A stretch of 64,000 bases of DNA from Clostridiales bacterium CHKCI006. Its GTDB lineage: Bacteria > Bacillota_I > Bacilli_A > Erysipelotrichales > Coprobacillaceae. The position numbers were made by a program, and so were the translations under genes. Every line of letters begins with the position of its first letter. Position 1 is the stretch's first letter. This document shows, one piece after another, positions 1 to 10,379 of this stretch. Below the pieces are notes generated by a model, which saw nothing but the letters and a program-made list of their open reading frames with translations, was not told the origin of the DNA and ran no database searches. The DNA is taken from positions 1 to 64,000 of the forward strand of contig FCNA01000108.1 in assembly GCA_900018345.1 (NCBI GenBank). Reading direction: 5' to 3'.

Positions 1-119
1 TCAGGATTTGACGTTTCTAAATTAACTAAATTAGAATAATCTATTTTTGTTTTTTTCAAACATAATTCAAACTTGTTTTTAGGTTTGTCTTTTTTTATGC
101 AGTTTAGCTTTGTTTTGTT
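1..119 (-). pseudogene. Possible 5' end of a frameshifted gene running off the left edge
   Basis: On the minus strand a strong Shine-Dalgarno (AGGAGGG, about 129-135) stands five bases before a GTG at 117-119. The reading frame from this GTG (MKQNKAKLHKK...) stops after 14 codons. If one A were missing from the run of seven A (90-96), the frame would stay open to the window edge as a lysine- and asparagine-rich protein (DKPKNKFELCLKK then TKIDYSNLVNLETSNP). This fits either a disrupted gene or a slippery-run gene. No family is recognised and only about 35 residues are visible, so this is weakly supported. Confidence 0.25.
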
Positions 120-264
120 TCACACTTTCCCTCCTATCACCTATCATAGTTTTATCATAAGCTTTCCCACTGCAAAAGTACAATACCAATAGATCATTCA
201 GTATAACATACAGTCATACTAATTAGAGAGATCATAAATGCAGGATGCGCATACCAATCACTTA
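120..264. other. AT-rich intergenic stretch, no gene seen
   Basis: Apart from the Shine-Dalgarno at about 129-135 for the edge gene, I see no open frame with a start signal, no RNA fold and no repeat of note here. Confidence 0.5.
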
Positions 265-289
265 CAAAAAAAGTGCTCGGAAGCACTTT
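265..289 (-). terminator. Intrinsic terminator below the aldo/keto reductase remnant
   Basis: An 8-bp stem (AAAGTGCT/AGCACTTT at 270-277 and 282-289) with a four-base loop is followed on the minus strand by a run of T (265-271). It lies about 40 bases past the stop of the aldo/keto reductase remnant, so it is probably that gene's original terminator. Confidence 0.8.
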
Positions 290-325
290 AGGACTCAATA
301 AAAGCACAAGAAAAGAGACAGATCT

Positions 326-632
326 TATTTTTCAAATGTCGCCGCGACATCTTCTTCGCTATTTAATTTCCATGCTAGTAATTGATTGGCAATTGTGTAT
401 GAATCACGAGGATAGTAATCAATGAGCGTTGCTTTCATTGCAGCCTCACTTCCCCATACACATACGCTGTATCAAAATAATTAAAACCAGTCTTCATAAA
501 AGAATCAACCATATACTGGATTTGAGTCAAATCAATATCTCCTATATTGTCTTTTGGTAGACGCATTAAACCATAGCCTAGTTTTGAATTAGATAGCATT
601 ATTCTACTCTCCTTTAAGGGATAATCTGACAA
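326..632 (-). pseudogene. Aldo/keto reductase, frameshifted and truncated remnant
   Basis: The first frame gives the start of an aldo/keto reductase (KLGYGLMRLP, then SFMKTGFNYFDTAYVYG), matching the first beta strand and the FDTA-YG motif with its catalytic Asp and Tyr. Just after YVYG, around 450-458, the frame changes. The other frame continues the same family (SEAAMKATLIDYYPRDSYTI, then ANQLLAWKLNSEEDVAATFEK) until a stop at 326-328. The expected GG at this point is short by one G in a G-run, so a one-base deletion is the simplest cause. The product would end near residue 100 of roughly 300-380, so most of the barrel is missing. It lies beside another broken oxidoreductase, which suggests a decaying operon. 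Confidence 0.8.
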
Positions 633-638
633 TTGTTT

Positions 639-1625
639 CTATATCCGTTGTACTATAACATGCCGACTTGCGAATTGATTGATTTTATCAGCAAATTCAG
701 CCACTTCACGATCTCCACACCCTAAGTCCTTAACAGTATGGGCTAAGTCCATTTCATCAATAAAATCCTGTAAAGCCTTTCCACCAGCCAAAACTATTTC
801 ATTACAGGTTTTATCAACTGGTACAATTCCCATTACCGTTAATGCATATGACCAACCATTAAATATTTAGGCAGGGAAATGATGATTCCATGAGCATATG
901 TGATGCCTAAAGTATCAACGATCAACCTGCCTAACCATGTTGCCTTTTTCACACGTCCTTAGATTCGGTCACAGGTAAGCGCACTCGCCCACATCAGATT
1001 TGCTTGCGCATGATGATCGCGCAGATTTTCTTTTATTTTTCTTAAAGACCTGATCACTATTTGACAGATTGCTTCTAGAAATCATCTTGAATATTACAAA
1101 CCGTCCTTTCAACCAAATACTGCTCCATTGCTTGAACAATGATGATCATTCCATGCTAAGCTGTTAGCTCAAACGGACAACTGTATATCAATTTAGGATC
1201 AAGGATGCTGAAAACCGGATTGGTCTTTATAAAACTACCAATACTACCATGTTCTCCGGTATCCAAACGATTAATCTCACTATTGCCGTCCATCTCACTC
1301 CCACAGCAATCACCTTGGCCATATCGATACGACCTCCTCCACCAACACCAAGAATCAAGTCAGCCTGTAAAACTCTGGCTTTCTTGATTCCCTGATACAG
1401 TAACGATAGGGATGGTTCTGTCACATGTCCTAGCTCCTGATAAACAATCCCGGTATCCTTAAACTGCCTTGTGATGATCTCATAAAGACCAATCTCAAAA
1501 CTACTGTGACCACCATAAACCATGAAGACCTTCTTTCCGTACCGTCGGACCTCTTTAGACAAGTCATGAATCGTTTCTTTGCTAAAAATGATCTTCATTG
1601 GAATTTGATAAATAAAGTTCAGCAT
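639..1625 (-). pseudogene. Iron-containing alcohol dehydrogenase, decayed
   Basis: The minus strand from 1625 encodes the N-terminus of a group III iron-dependent alcohol (butanol) dehydrogenase: FIYQIPMKIIFSKETI, then YGKKVFMVYGG and the nucleotide-binding ADLILGVGGGGRIDMAKVIA (family pattern GGGSxxDxAK; S is G here). Further down, pieces in different frames match the rest of the family: GSIGSFIKTN, FSILDPKLIYSCPFELT, an MEQY segment, NLMWASAL, ITYAHG, and finally the C-terminal helix piece at 639-833 (LAGGKALQDFIDEMDLAHT). Several frameshifts and stops separate these pieces. The full span fits a protein of about 385 residues, so almost the whole gene is present but broken. The original role was probably NAD(P)H-linked aldehyde/alcohol interconversion. 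Confidence 0.8.
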
Positions 1626-2118
1626 ATCGTATCCCTGGTATAATATGTAGTGTAACCAAAAGTAATAAACATTTGACTACTTTCTTTGATTCTTTGTTGA
1701 TGGTTACACTTTAGCATAGAGAAACGACCCGCGATACCCTTCCAGCACATTTTCAAACGCTCTTTACATATGATCCGCATTTGAGGCAATATAATCCCAA
1801 CTGTGTATAATACACTTTTTTTCGACTTGTCTGATTGACCATTGTTTGGTTCCCTTAGTGGTTTTCAGATCCCACGCAAGTGAAAAATGAATTGTTATAT
1901 CATTTAAGTAAACCACGATAAAACGTACTGCTGACCGAGCCAGCATAAAGTCTATATGCTGTTCCAACCTTGTCGACTGTTAACTATTTCTGAACATCTT
2001 ATTTTAGATATTTAAGCTGTCTACCAGACAGAGGGCATACCTGTTCACAGATGGCTTTTTTCTTTATGAAATTCAGCTTTATTTGTGGATATAAAACTCC
2101 CAATCTTCCATTAAAACA
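1626..2118. other. Intergenic region with a long-range inverted repeat and an orphan 67-codon frame
   Basis: The arms GTGTAACCA (1650-1658) and TGGTTACAC (1701-1709) form a perfect 9-bp inverted repeat with starts 51 bp apart, upstream of the broken alcohol dehydrogenase. An open frame of 67 codons (1764-1967, minus strand) starts MEQHIDFMLARSAVR; it resembles no family I recognise and has no convincing ribosome-binding site. It may be a further gene remnant. Nothing else is seen here. Confidence 0.4.
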
Positions 2119-2145
2119 CAAAAAAAGCGCTGATATACAGCGCTT
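2119..2145 (-). terminator. Terminator of the asp23-fakA operon
   Basis: The stem AAGCGCTG/CAGCGCTT (2125-2132, 2138-2145) with a five-base loop is followed by a T-run on the minus strand, 13 bases beyond the fakA stop. Confidence 0.9.
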
Positions 2146-2157
2146 AAACCTCAAGCT

Positions 2158-3795
2158 TTATTCAACACCAATAATGAATGAATAAACAGGTTGTTTTCCG
2201 TCATGAACTTCATATTCAATTTCTAATTCATTTTCAATGAAATCTGTTACGGCTTCTGCTTCTTCACTTGTCACATCTTCACCATAGATCAGCGTTACAA
2301 TTTCAGAATCATCATCGACCAGTCCCTTTAAAACAGCTTTACATGCCTCCACCTTATCAGGGATGCAAGCAACAATTTTCTTTTCGACCAAGGCCATATA
2401 ATCGTTAGCATGGATATCCACACCATCGATATTCGTATCCTTAATAGCGAAAGTAACCTGTCCGGTCTTGACATTCGCGATTGCTTCATTCATCTCATTA
2501 ATGTTTTCTTCCAGATCTGCTTCCGGGTTAAACATAATGCAAGCGGACAATCCTTGAGGAATGCTCTTTGAAGGAATTACAATCACATTGATTTCATCTT
2601 CCAGAACCACCGCAGCCTGCTGAGCAGTCATCACAATATTTGAATTGTTCGGTAAGATAACAACATTATTCGCATTCACTTCACGAATCGCTGCAACAAT
2701 ATCTTCTGTCGATGGGTTCATTGTCTGCCCGCCATTGACCACTTCATCGCAATGCAGCTCCATAAACATATCGCGTACACCATCACCGGCTGCAACAGAA
2801 ATGACCGCCACTTCTTTACGTGGACGTTCAACCGGTTTAGCCGCCTCTTTTTCAATAATGTGGTTATGCTGCTCCTGCATATTTTCGATTTTCAGTTTAA
2901 TAAATTCACCAAAACGTTGACCTAAATTCAAGGCGTTTCCTGGTTTCAAAGTGTGTACATGCACTTTGACGATATCATCATCCTGAACCACAACAATCGA
3001 TTCTCCAGGCAGTTTGGACAGCTCTGTTTTTAAGCGATCTTCCGTAAAGGATTTGCGTTTCTTTGGATCCAGTCGTAAGATAAACTCTGTACAATAACCA
3101 AAGCCCTGCTCTTCCACATCCAAATTGGCGAGGTTCTCTTTCGAACTTTCCTCACCATGGTTCATATCCACTGGCTTGATCTCTTCACCATGTAAACCAG
3201 CTAAGAAGCCCGATAAGATCAATACCAGACCGGCACCCCCGCTGTCCACAACGCCGACTTCTTTTAAAACCGGCAATAACTCAGGTGTATGATCCAATGA
3301 TACCTCTGCTCTTTTCACAAAAAAGGCAAAAACATCTTCAATATCCATTCCTGGTTTAACGTATTGTTTGGTTTCCTCCGTAGACTCACGTATAACAGTT
3401 AAAATGGTTCCTTCCACAGGTTTCATGACAGCACGGTAAGCAATTTCAGCCCCTTTGCTTAAAGCTTCCGATAATTCTTCAGCATTGATTTCCTTTTTGC
3501 CATCAAGCCCCATGGAAAAGCCTCTGAAAATCTGAGAGAGAATGACACCTGAGTTACCACGTGCCCCCATCAGTAATCCCTTAGACAGCTTTTTCGCTAC
3601 TTCTGAAATATCATCCGTCTGCATCTCTTCCACGTCTTTTGCACCGTTTGAAAAAGTCAGGCTCATATTGGTACCCGTGTCTCCATCAGGAACAGGGAAG
3701 ACATTCAAAGCATCAATTTCCGGATAATAATTGTGTAATGTATTGGCACCGCATATGACCATGCGTTGAAAAATCTCGCCGTTAATCGACTTCAT
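2158..3795 (-). CDS. fakA: DAK2-domain fatty acid kinase catalytic subunit (YloV/FakA family)
   Basis: This 545-residue protein has the two-part layout of YloV/FakA. The N-terminal DhaL-like nucleotide-binding domain (about 1-200) carries NVFPVPDGDTGTNMS at about 31-45, whose Asp residues bind Mg-ATP, and a later GARGNSGVILSQ segment. The C-terminal half is the DegV-like/FakA middle and end domain. In the characterised Staphylococcus system FakA phosphorylates fatty acids held by a separate FakB (DegV) protein, feeding acyl-phosphate to phospholipid synthesis; no fakB is in this window. It lies 11 bases after asp23, and the pair shares one promoter and terminator, exactly as yloU-yloV does in B. 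subtilis. Older annotations call it dihydroxyacetone kinase-like; no DHA-binding K subunit is present. Confidence 0.9.
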   Translation of the reverse strand: MKSINGEIFQRMVICGANTLHNYYPEIDALNVFPVPDGDTGTNMSLTFSNGAKDVEEMQTDDISEVAKKLSKGLLMGARGNSGVILSQIFRGFSMGLDGKKEINAEELSEALSKGAEIAYRAVMKPVEGTILTVIRESTEETKQYVKPGMDIEDVFAFFVKRAEVSLDHTPELLPVLKEVGVVDSGGAGLVLILSGFLAGLHGEEIKPVDMNHGEESSKENLANLDVEEQGFGYCTEFILRLDPKKRKSFTEDRLKTELSKLPGESIVVVQDDDIVKVHVHTLKPGNALNLGQRFGEFIKLKIENMQEQHNHIIEKEAAKPVERPRKEVAVISVAAGDGVRDMFMELHCDEVVNGGQTMNPSTEDIVAAIREVNANNVVILPNNSNIVMTAQQAAVVLEDEINVIVIPSKSIPQGLSACIMFNPEADLEENINEMNEAIANVKTGQVTFAIKDTNIDGVDIHANDYMALVEKKIVACIPDKVEACKAVLKGLVDDDSEIVTLIYGEDVTSEEAEAVTDFIENELEIEYEVHDGKQPVYSFIIGVE

Positions 3796-3806
3796 GTTTG
3801 CTCCTC

Positions 3807-4163
3807 CTACTCAATAACACGGACACCTTGAACATAGACATTGATTGCTTCTACTTCTACATCCAAAGCTGTTTCCAGTACATATTTCACTTTCTTTTGA
3901 ACTTCAGATACGATTTCTGAAATCTTCATACCATAACCGACAATAATATACATATCGACAACGATTCCCGTATCCTGGCTGGTTACGATGATCCCGCGCG
4001 CATAGTTTTCTTTTTTTAATAATTCATAAAAACCATCTTTTAATACCTTTTGGCTAGCCATGCCGACAACACCATAACATTCCATCGCAGCGCCGCCCAC
4101 TATGGTGGCAATCACATCATTTGAAATATTGATGCTACCTAATTTTGTATTCTTTTCAAACAT
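3807..4163 (-). CDS. Asp23/Gls24 family protein (YloU)
   Basis: This 118-residue protein starts GSINISNDVIATIVGGAAME and contains the Asp23 family core with GIIVTSQDTGIVVDMYIIVG and VQKKVKYVLE. It is the ordinary size for YloU. There is no signal peptide or membrane segment. Family members are linked to envelope stress and lipid metabolism. It is the first gene of the operon with fakA, from a promoter at 4234-4262. Confidence 0.92.
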   Translation of the reverse strand: MFEKNTKLGSINISNDVIATIVGGAAMECYGVVGMASQKVLKDGFYELLKKENYARGIIVTSQDTGIVVDMYIIVGYGMKISEIVSEVQKKVKYVLETALDVEVEAINVYVQGVRVIE

Positions 4164-4233
4164 ATCATAATCCCCTTTCCTAAACCTCAGGCATTTTAAC
4201 TGTTTTTTTGCATAAAAAGTCTTATACGGACAT

Positions 4234-4262
4234 ATTATAGCTTATTTTATTGACATAATCAA
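4234..4262 (-). promoter_or_regulatory. SigA-type promoter of asp23-fakA
   Basis: Read on the minus strand, TTGATT (4257-4262) and TATAAT (4234-4239) are separated by 17 bases, about 70 bases upstream of the asp23 start. Confidence 0.75.
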
Positions 4263-4439
4263 ATTAAATTGCTTCAGACACTTTATATTTTATGCAGAAT
4301 ATGTAAAAAAAATGAGTGTTTTGTTAAGAAGAAGCATAAAATATCTTCTAAATCACAATATATTTGAACAGTACGCAATATTTTCTAATTCAGAAAAAGA
4401 ATAGCTGTCATTTTAGTCTGACAAAAAAGTAAAAAAAGA

Positions 4440-4468
4440 TTGATTTTTACTTGAAATAATGCTAAGAT
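4440..4468 (+). promoter_or_regulatory. SigA-type promoter of rpmB
   Basis: TTGATT (4440-4445) and TAAGAT (4463-4468) are separated by 17 bases, about 45 bases upstream of the rpmB start codon. Confidence 0.7.
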
Positions 4469-4513
4469 ATTCTAGCATGAGTAAAAACCACTAAGCTAAA
4501 GGGGGCTATAACA

Positions 4514-4699
4514 ATGTCAAGAAAATGTGCAATCACTGGTAAAGGTGCTTTAACAGGTAATAGACGTTCTCACGCATTAAATGCAACAAAGAGAAAATGG
4601 AACGTAAACTTACAGAAAGTTACCTTAATGGTGGATGGAAAACCTACTAAAGTCAGAATTTCTGCAAGAGCTTTAAAAACTTTAAGAAAATCTGCTTAA
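4514..4699 (+). CDS. rpmB: 50S ribosomal protein L28
   Basis: This 61-residue basic protein has the L28 signature ([20 protein letters not shown], then the segment NVNLQKV and the C-terminal [13 protein letters not shown]). The zinc-binding cysteine pairs found in some L28 paralogues are absent, with only one Cys near the N-terminus. It is a single-gene transcript with its own promoter and terminator, divergent from asp23-fakA. Confidence 0.97.
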   Translation: MSRKCAITGKGALTGNRRSHALNATKRKWNVNLQKVTLMVDGKPTKVRISARALKTLRKSA

Positions 4700-4705
4700 T
4701 CAATG

Positions 4706-4726
4706 AGCGCATTATGCGCTTTTTTT
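4706..4726 (+). terminator. Terminator of rpmB
   Basis: AGCGCA/TGCGCT (4706-4711, 4715-4720) with a TTA loop is followed by six T on the plus strand, just past the rpmB stop. Confidence 0.85.
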
Positions 4727-4734
4727 ATTTGCTT

Positions 4735-4762
4735 AAAAAAGCGATCGACATGATCGCTTTTA
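4735..4762 (-). terminator. Terminator of the esterase gene
   Basis: The stem AGCGATC/GATCGCT (4740-4746, 4752-4758) is flanked by an A-run on the left, which is a T-run on the minus strand. It overlaps the end of the esterase and faces the rpmB terminator. Confidence 0.8.
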
Positions 4763-5590
4763 TTGATAAATCGGTTTATTTTTAAGTGGCAGCCACTCGT
4801 TAATGACTTTTTTGACAGTCAGATCCCAGAAATCCCATTCATGCCCATAGCCAGGTATTTCTTCATAAGTTACATCATAAGCCAATTCCTTTAAATAATC
4901 ACGTGCTTCACGGCAGTTCTCCAAAGCAAAATCTTTGTCGCCCACACTGATCAGAAAACGAGGCAATTCACGTTTTTCTTCAACATTTCGTTTTGCTGTG
5001 TAGAAACCATCAGCAACGGTATTCAAGCAGTCAGGTCCATCCTTGCCCGGTGAACCCTTAAAAGCCTTTGGATCATCCCCAAACCAGTCAATGACCCGAG
5101 CCGGCTGGTCCACATGATGCATCGCCCCTGACATCGAAAAGGCATAGCTATATTTTTCCGGATAAGCTAAAGCAATCTTCATAGCGCCAGCAGCACCCAT
5201 GGATAAGCCACCAATGAAATTATCTTCACGCTTGGTGGATAAAGGTAGATAGATCTGCAGCATTTCAGGAAGTTCATCTGTGATAAAACTCATATATTTG
5301 GCGCCATTCGGATCATCGCTATAGCCCGCATTATACGCCGCCGGCATGATGACTGCCAGCTGATGATCCTGTGCATATCGAACAATATTCGTAAATTTGA
5401 TATAGTCTTCCTGATCACCAGAAAAGCCATGTAATAACCATAATGTCTGGAATTTCATTCCTTCACGATAATATCCTGCTTGTTTGTCATCACCCATCGC
5501 ATCGCTAAAAGAAAAGCTTGGCAGAATGATGGATACCGTCGTTTGTAATCCTAATGATTTAGATAAGAAATTCATATTAAATGTTGCCAT
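4760..5590 (-). CDS. Alpha/beta-hydrolase esterase (esterase D / tributyrin esterase family)
   Basis: A 276-residue protein from the ATG at 5590, preferred because GGAG stands ten bases upstream; the alternative GTG at 5599 is too close to it. The fold is that of PF00756 putative esterases, such as EstA-type tributyrin esterases: an oxyanion segment LWLLHGFSGDQEDY, the nucleophile elbow GLSMGAAGAM (Ser in GxSxG), an acid region near VGDKDFALE, and the catalytic His in PGYGHEWDFWD. It has no signal peptide, so it should act in the cytoplasm on short acyl esters. It is a single gene with its own terminator. The substrate cannot be told from sequence. Confidence 0.88.
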   Translation of the reverse strand: MATFNMNFLSKSLGLQTTVSIILPSFSFSDAMGDDKQAGYYREGMKFQTLWLLHGFSGDQEDYIKFTNIVRYAQDHQLAVIMPAAYNAGYSDDPNGAKYMSFITDELPEMLQIYLPLSTKREDNFIGGLSMGAAGAMKIALAYPEKYSYAFSMSGAMHHVDQPARVIDWFGDDPKAFKGSPGKDGPDCLNTVADGFYTAKRNVEEKRELPRFLISVGDKDFALENCREARDYLKELAYDVTYEEIPGYGHEWDFWDLTVKKVINEWLPLKNKPIYQ

Positions 5591-5642
5591 TCTCTTCACA
5601 CTCCTTATCTTTATTATATAACTTTTTCAACTTCATGGAAAT

Positions 5643-5677
5643 AAAAAAATGCAAGGGATTTCAAACGAATCCCTTGC
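5643..5677 (-). terminator. Terminator of the hrcA-grpE-dnaK-dnaJ operon
   Basis: A long stem (GCAAGGGATT at 5651-5660 with AATCCCTTGC at 5668-5677) is followed on the minus strand by seven T, a few bases beyond the dnaJ stop. Confidence 0.9.
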
Positions 5678-5688
5678 GCATTGATCCT

Positions 5689-6828
5689 CTATAATTTAAA
5701 AGCCTTTTTAAAATTGTCAAAGAACGAACCGCCCTTGGTCTCTTTATCTTTGATCTTGCGATACATTTCTTTCTCTTCGTTAGAAAGTTTCGTAGGAATC
5801 TTGATTTCAATCGTGACAATCTCATCTCCATACGTCTCACCGCGCAAAGCCTTCACACCCTTGCCACGCAGACGGAACTTCTGCCCATGCTGCGTTCCTT
5901 CAGGCACTTTCAATTCGACTTCACCATAAACCGTTGGTACATCGATCGTACAGCCTAAAATCGCATCAATGGCACTGATTGGGACGGAAATCTGAATATT
6001 CTGACCATCACGAACGAAATGTGGATGTGGTTTTACAATGACTTCAACGAACAAATCCCCGTTAGGTCCGCCATTAGCACCACGATGTCCTTTCCCAGCA
6101 ACACGTAACTGCTGACGTGAATTGATCCCCGCTGGGATATTTAATTCTACTGTGACATTCTTATTAACATATCCTTTACCGTGACAGTGTGGACATTTAT
6201 TTTTGATTGTCTTCCCAGTACCATTACAATCCGGACAGGTTGACTGATTGATAAAGGTTCCAAACGGTGTACGCTGCTGGGTCTTGATCGTTCCTGTTCC
6301 GCCACAGCGCGAACACGTCTGTACATCACTAGGGCTCTTCGCCCCTGTTCCGTGACAGTGTGGACACTGTTCATCGACATTTAATTTAATATCCATCTTC
6401 TTGCCTTTGATGGCATCCATAAAGTCAATGGTTACCTGCATGAAACGATCTTCACCCTGCATTGGTCCGGTACGCCGTGACCGTGAAGAAGATGTTCCCC
6501 CACCGAAGAAGGAACCAAATATGTCACCCAGGTCCACATCCTCGAAGCCAAAGCCACCGCCAAAACCACCAAATCCACCGGCACCTCCGCCAGCAGTCTG
6601 ATCAAAGGCAGCATGACCATAACGATCATAAGCGGCTTTTTTATTCGCGTCGGATAAAACTTCATAAGCTTCTTGAACTTCTTTGAACTTTTCTTCAGCA
6701 TCTGGCTCTTTATTGACGTCAGGATGGTATTTTTTTGCTAATTTACGATATGCGCGCTTGATTTCATCCGCACTGGAGTTCTTATTGACACCTAGCACTT
6801 CATAATAATCGCGTTTACTTCCTGCCAT
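5689..6828 (-). CDS. dnaJ: Chaperone DnaJ (Hsp40)
   Basis: This is a full-length type I DnaJ of 379 residues. It has an N-terminal J domain (KRDYYEVLG..., HPD tripeptide near residue 36, which stimulates the DnaK ATPase), a Gly/Phe-rich linker, four zinc-binding repeats ([32 protein letters not shown]) and the two C-terminal substrate-binding barrels ending in a short dimerisation tail. It is the last gene of the heat-shock operon, 55 bases after dnaK. Confidence 0.98.
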   Translation of the reverse strand: MAGSKRDYYEVLGVNKNSSADEIKRAYRKLAKKYHPDVNKEPDAEEKFKEVQEAYEVLSDANKKAAYDRYGHAAFDQTAGGGAGGFGGFGGGFGFEDVDLGDIFGSFFGGGTSSSRSRRTGPMQGEDRFMQVTIDFMDAIKGKKMDIKLNVDEQCPHCHGTGAKSPSDVQTCSRCGGTGTIKTQQRTPFGTFINQSTCPDCNGTGKTIKNKCPHCHGKGYVNKNVTVELNIPAGINSRQQLRVAGKGHRGANGGPNGDLFVEVIVKPHPHFVRDGQNIQISVPISAIDAILGCTIDVPTVYGEVELKVPEGTQHGQKFRLRGKGVKALRGETYGDEIVTIEIKIPTKLSNEEKEMYRKIKDKETKGGSFFDNFKKAFKL

Positions 6829-6851
6829 ATTTTACACCACCTTTACATCTG

Positions 6852-6880
6852 CAAAGCCAAGGCAAAGCCTTGGCTATCTG
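6852..6880 (-). other. dnaK-dnaJ intergenic hairpin without a T-run
   Basis: AGCCAAGG and CCTTGGCT form a stable stem around a CAAAG loop between dnaK and dnaJ. No T-run follows, so a processing or mRNA-stability element is more likely than a terminator. This reading is inference from structure alone. Confidence 0.4.
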
Positions 6881-6883
6881 TTT

Positions 6884-8698
<1,815 letters not shown>

Positions 8699-8709
8699 TT
8701 ACCTCCTAT

Positions 8710-9270
8710 TTATTCATTGACCTTTACTAAGGATGCCCTCAGGACACGATCTTTTAACTTATAACCTTTTTGCAGTTCCTCTGTAATGACATTGCTTGGA
8801 ACACCTTCCTCGCTGGTCATCATTACTGCCTGATGATAATTCGGATCAAATTCTTTGCCTAAGGCTTCGATTTGTTCGACACCATGTTTCTTCAGGATCT
8901 CCATAAACTGATTGTGGATCATTTCCATGCCTTTGACAAAGGCCTGATTCTCTTCAGTAGTTTCCTGACTCAAAGCTCTTTCCAGATTATCGACAACAGG
9001 CAGCAGATCCGTGGCAAAATCCTGCATCATAAACTTCAGCGCATTCTCATGTTCCGTTTTTAAGCGACGCTTTAGATTTTCCATATCTGCGAAGACTTTA
9101 TAATAATCGTTCTTCCATTTATTCACTTCCTGTTCAAGTTCACTAATCTGATTCTTTAACTGGTCCGTTTCGGAAGAAGATGCTTCTTTCTTTTCCGTTA
9201 TTTCTGTTTCAGGCTGTGCCTCTTTTTCAACGGTTTCTTCCGTAACTTCTTTCTTTTCCTTTTTGCTCAT
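8710..9270 (-). CDS. grpE: Nucleotide exchange factor GrpE
   Basis: A 186-residue protein when started at the ATG at 9270; the AGAGGTGA ribosome-binding site upstream overlaps the hrcA stop. The longer reading to 9306 would begin inside hrcA with no such signal. A charged Lys/Glu-rich N-terminus (about 1-45) leads into a long coiled coil (LKNQISELEQEVNKWKNDYY) and the C-terminal beta domain (GVPSNVITEELQKGYKLKDR, then VLRASLVKV). It releases ADP from DnaK. The start lies only four bases after the hrcA stop, so the two genes are probably translationally coupled. Confidence 0.97.
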   Translation of the reverse strand: MSKKEKKEVTEETVEKEAQPETEITEKKEASSSETDQLKNQISELEQEVNKWKNDYYKVFADMENLKRRLKTEHENALKFMMQDFATDLLPVVDNLERALSQETTEENQAFVKGMEMIHNQFMEILKKHGVEQIEALGKEFDPNYHQAVMMTSEEGVPSNVITEELQKGYKLKDRVLRASLVKVNE

Positions 9271-9274
9271 TTTA

Positions 9275-10306
9275 TCACCTCTTATTTTTACTTTCCTGCT
9301 CTTCAAAAATCACTTCGATATTCTTAGCCACATACTCGACTAAAGAAATGACCTTTTCATAAGGCATCCGGGTTGGACCGATGACTGAGATCGTTCCATG
9401 GGATGTTTCGGATGTTTTGAATGTTCCTGAAATGACAGAAACATCATTGATCAATGGCACATCCGCTCCAATTTTGACGGTAACACCTTCATCGGCATTT
9501 GCTGGGATCAATGCATTCCAGGTTTGCGAATTTTCAAACGCATGCACTAAACGACGAAGCTTCTGGACATCATTGAATTCCGGCTGATAAATCATGTTCT
9601 CTTTGCCTGAGAAGTAGACATTGCTTTGTGCAAATTTCATGAAAGCTTCCAAAAAAGCATTAAAGAGAATTTCATGTTCCTGAATTCGACTCGCCAGTAC
9701 AGGCTTGACATCGTTTTCCAGTTTCGTTGTCACTTCATCGATTGGTGTTCCAACCAACATGTCATTCATCACACCCACACAGGACCGGATATCTTCCATT
9801 GAAATGTAGTCATTGATCGTAAAGGTCTTGTTTTCCACATGCCCTTTATCCGTCACGATAATGACCGTCACACTTTGACTGGTAAGCGGTACGATCGTGA
9901 TTTGCTGGAGTGATTCATAAGTAGAATCAGGACCAAGTACAACGCTGGTCAGATGCGTCAGTTCGCTTAGCATCTCACAGCTTTGCTGAACGATGTCTGT
10001 TAAAGATCGCTGATGATCATTAAAGATCACTTGCATCTGATGCTTGACTTTATCCTCAATTCTAGTTTCTAAGAGATGGTCAACATAATAACGATAACCA
10101 CTAGCACTTGGAATACGACCGGAAGAGGTATGCGTTTTTTCAAGATACCCTTGATCCTCTAAAGCAGCCATCTCATTTCGGATCGTCGCACTAGAGTAAG
10201 GTAACTGATATTTCTGCATGAGCGTCTTGGATCCAACAGGTTCAGCCGTCGCGATAAACTCTTCGACAATACACTTCAATACTGTGGTTTGCCTGGCAGA
10301 TAGCAT
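9275..10306 (-). CDS. hrcA: Heat-inducible transcription repressor HrcA
   Basis: Starting at the ATG at 10306 (AGGAGG eight bases upstream) gives 343 residues beginning MLSARQTTVLKCIVEE. The N-terminal winged helix includes SSATIRNEMAALEDQGYLEK and the HTSSGRIPSASGYRYYVD wing, followed by the GAF-like and C-terminal domains (SVIGPTRMPYEKVI). HrcA binds CIRCE and needs GroEL to fold, so repression lifts when unfolded proteins occupy GroEL. It leads the operon and is preceded by two CIRCE elements. Confidence 0.97.
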   Translation of the reverse strand: MLSARQTTVLKCIVEEFIATAEPVGSKTLMQKYQLPYSSATIRNEMAALEDQGYLEKTHTSSGRIPSASGYRYYVDHLLETRIEDKVKHQMQVIFNDHQRSLTDIVQQSCEMLSELTHLTSVVLGPDSTYESLQQITIVPLTSQSVTVIIVTDKGHVENKTFTINDYISMEDIRSCVGVMNDMLVGTPIDEVTTKLENDVKPVLASRIQEHEILFNAFLEAFMKFAQSNVYFSGKENMIYQPEFNDVQKLRRLVHAFENSQTWNALIPANADEGVTVKIGADVPLINDVSVISGTFKTSETSHGTISVIGPTRMPYEKVISLVEYVAKNIEVIFEEQESKNKR

Positions 10307-10320
10307 ATCCTTAACCTCCT

Positions 10321-10347
10321 TTAGCACTCTTTTATCTCCTGTGCTAA
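10321..10347 (-). promoter_or_regulatory. CIRCE operator 2 (promoter-distal)
   Basis: TTAGCACTC (10321-10329), a nine-base spacer and CTGTGCTAA (10339-10347) match the CIRCE consensus TTAGCACTC-N9-GAGTGCTAA with two mismatches in one arm. It lies between the -10 box and the hrcA ribosome-binding site. Confidence 0.85.
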
Positions 10348-10351
10348 TTTT

Positions 10352-10379
10352 ATTATACTCTTATTTTTAGCACTGTCAA
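10352..10379 (-). promoter_or_regulatory. SigA-type promoter of the hrcA operon
   Basis: On the minus strand a consensus TTGACA (complement of 10374-10379) and a consensus TATAAT (complement of 10352-10357) are separated by 16 bases. The -35 box lies inside CIRCE 1, so repressor binding would block RNA polymerase directly. Confidence 0.85.

Larger units (their letters stand above)
4164..4513. other. Divergent intergenic region between asp23-fakA and rpmB
   Basis: This AT-rich 350-base stretch holds two oppositely directed SigA-type promoters (listed separately) and a strong ribosome-binding site for rpmB (AAAGGGGG, about 4498-4505, eight bases before the ATG). No other gene is seen. The same divergent arrangement is found around rpmB in B. 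subtilis. Confidence 0.7.

Noticed and set aside
1764-1967. 67-codon minus-strand frame
   Set aside because: No ribosome-binding site or recognisable family; kept only as a note in the intergenic entry.
6852-6880. dnaK-dnaJ hairpin as terminator
   Set aside because: No T-run follows on the minus strand, and dnaJ depends on read-through.
9271-9306. Longer GrpE start
   Set aside because: It lies inside hrcA; the ATG at 9270 has the AGAGGTGA site.
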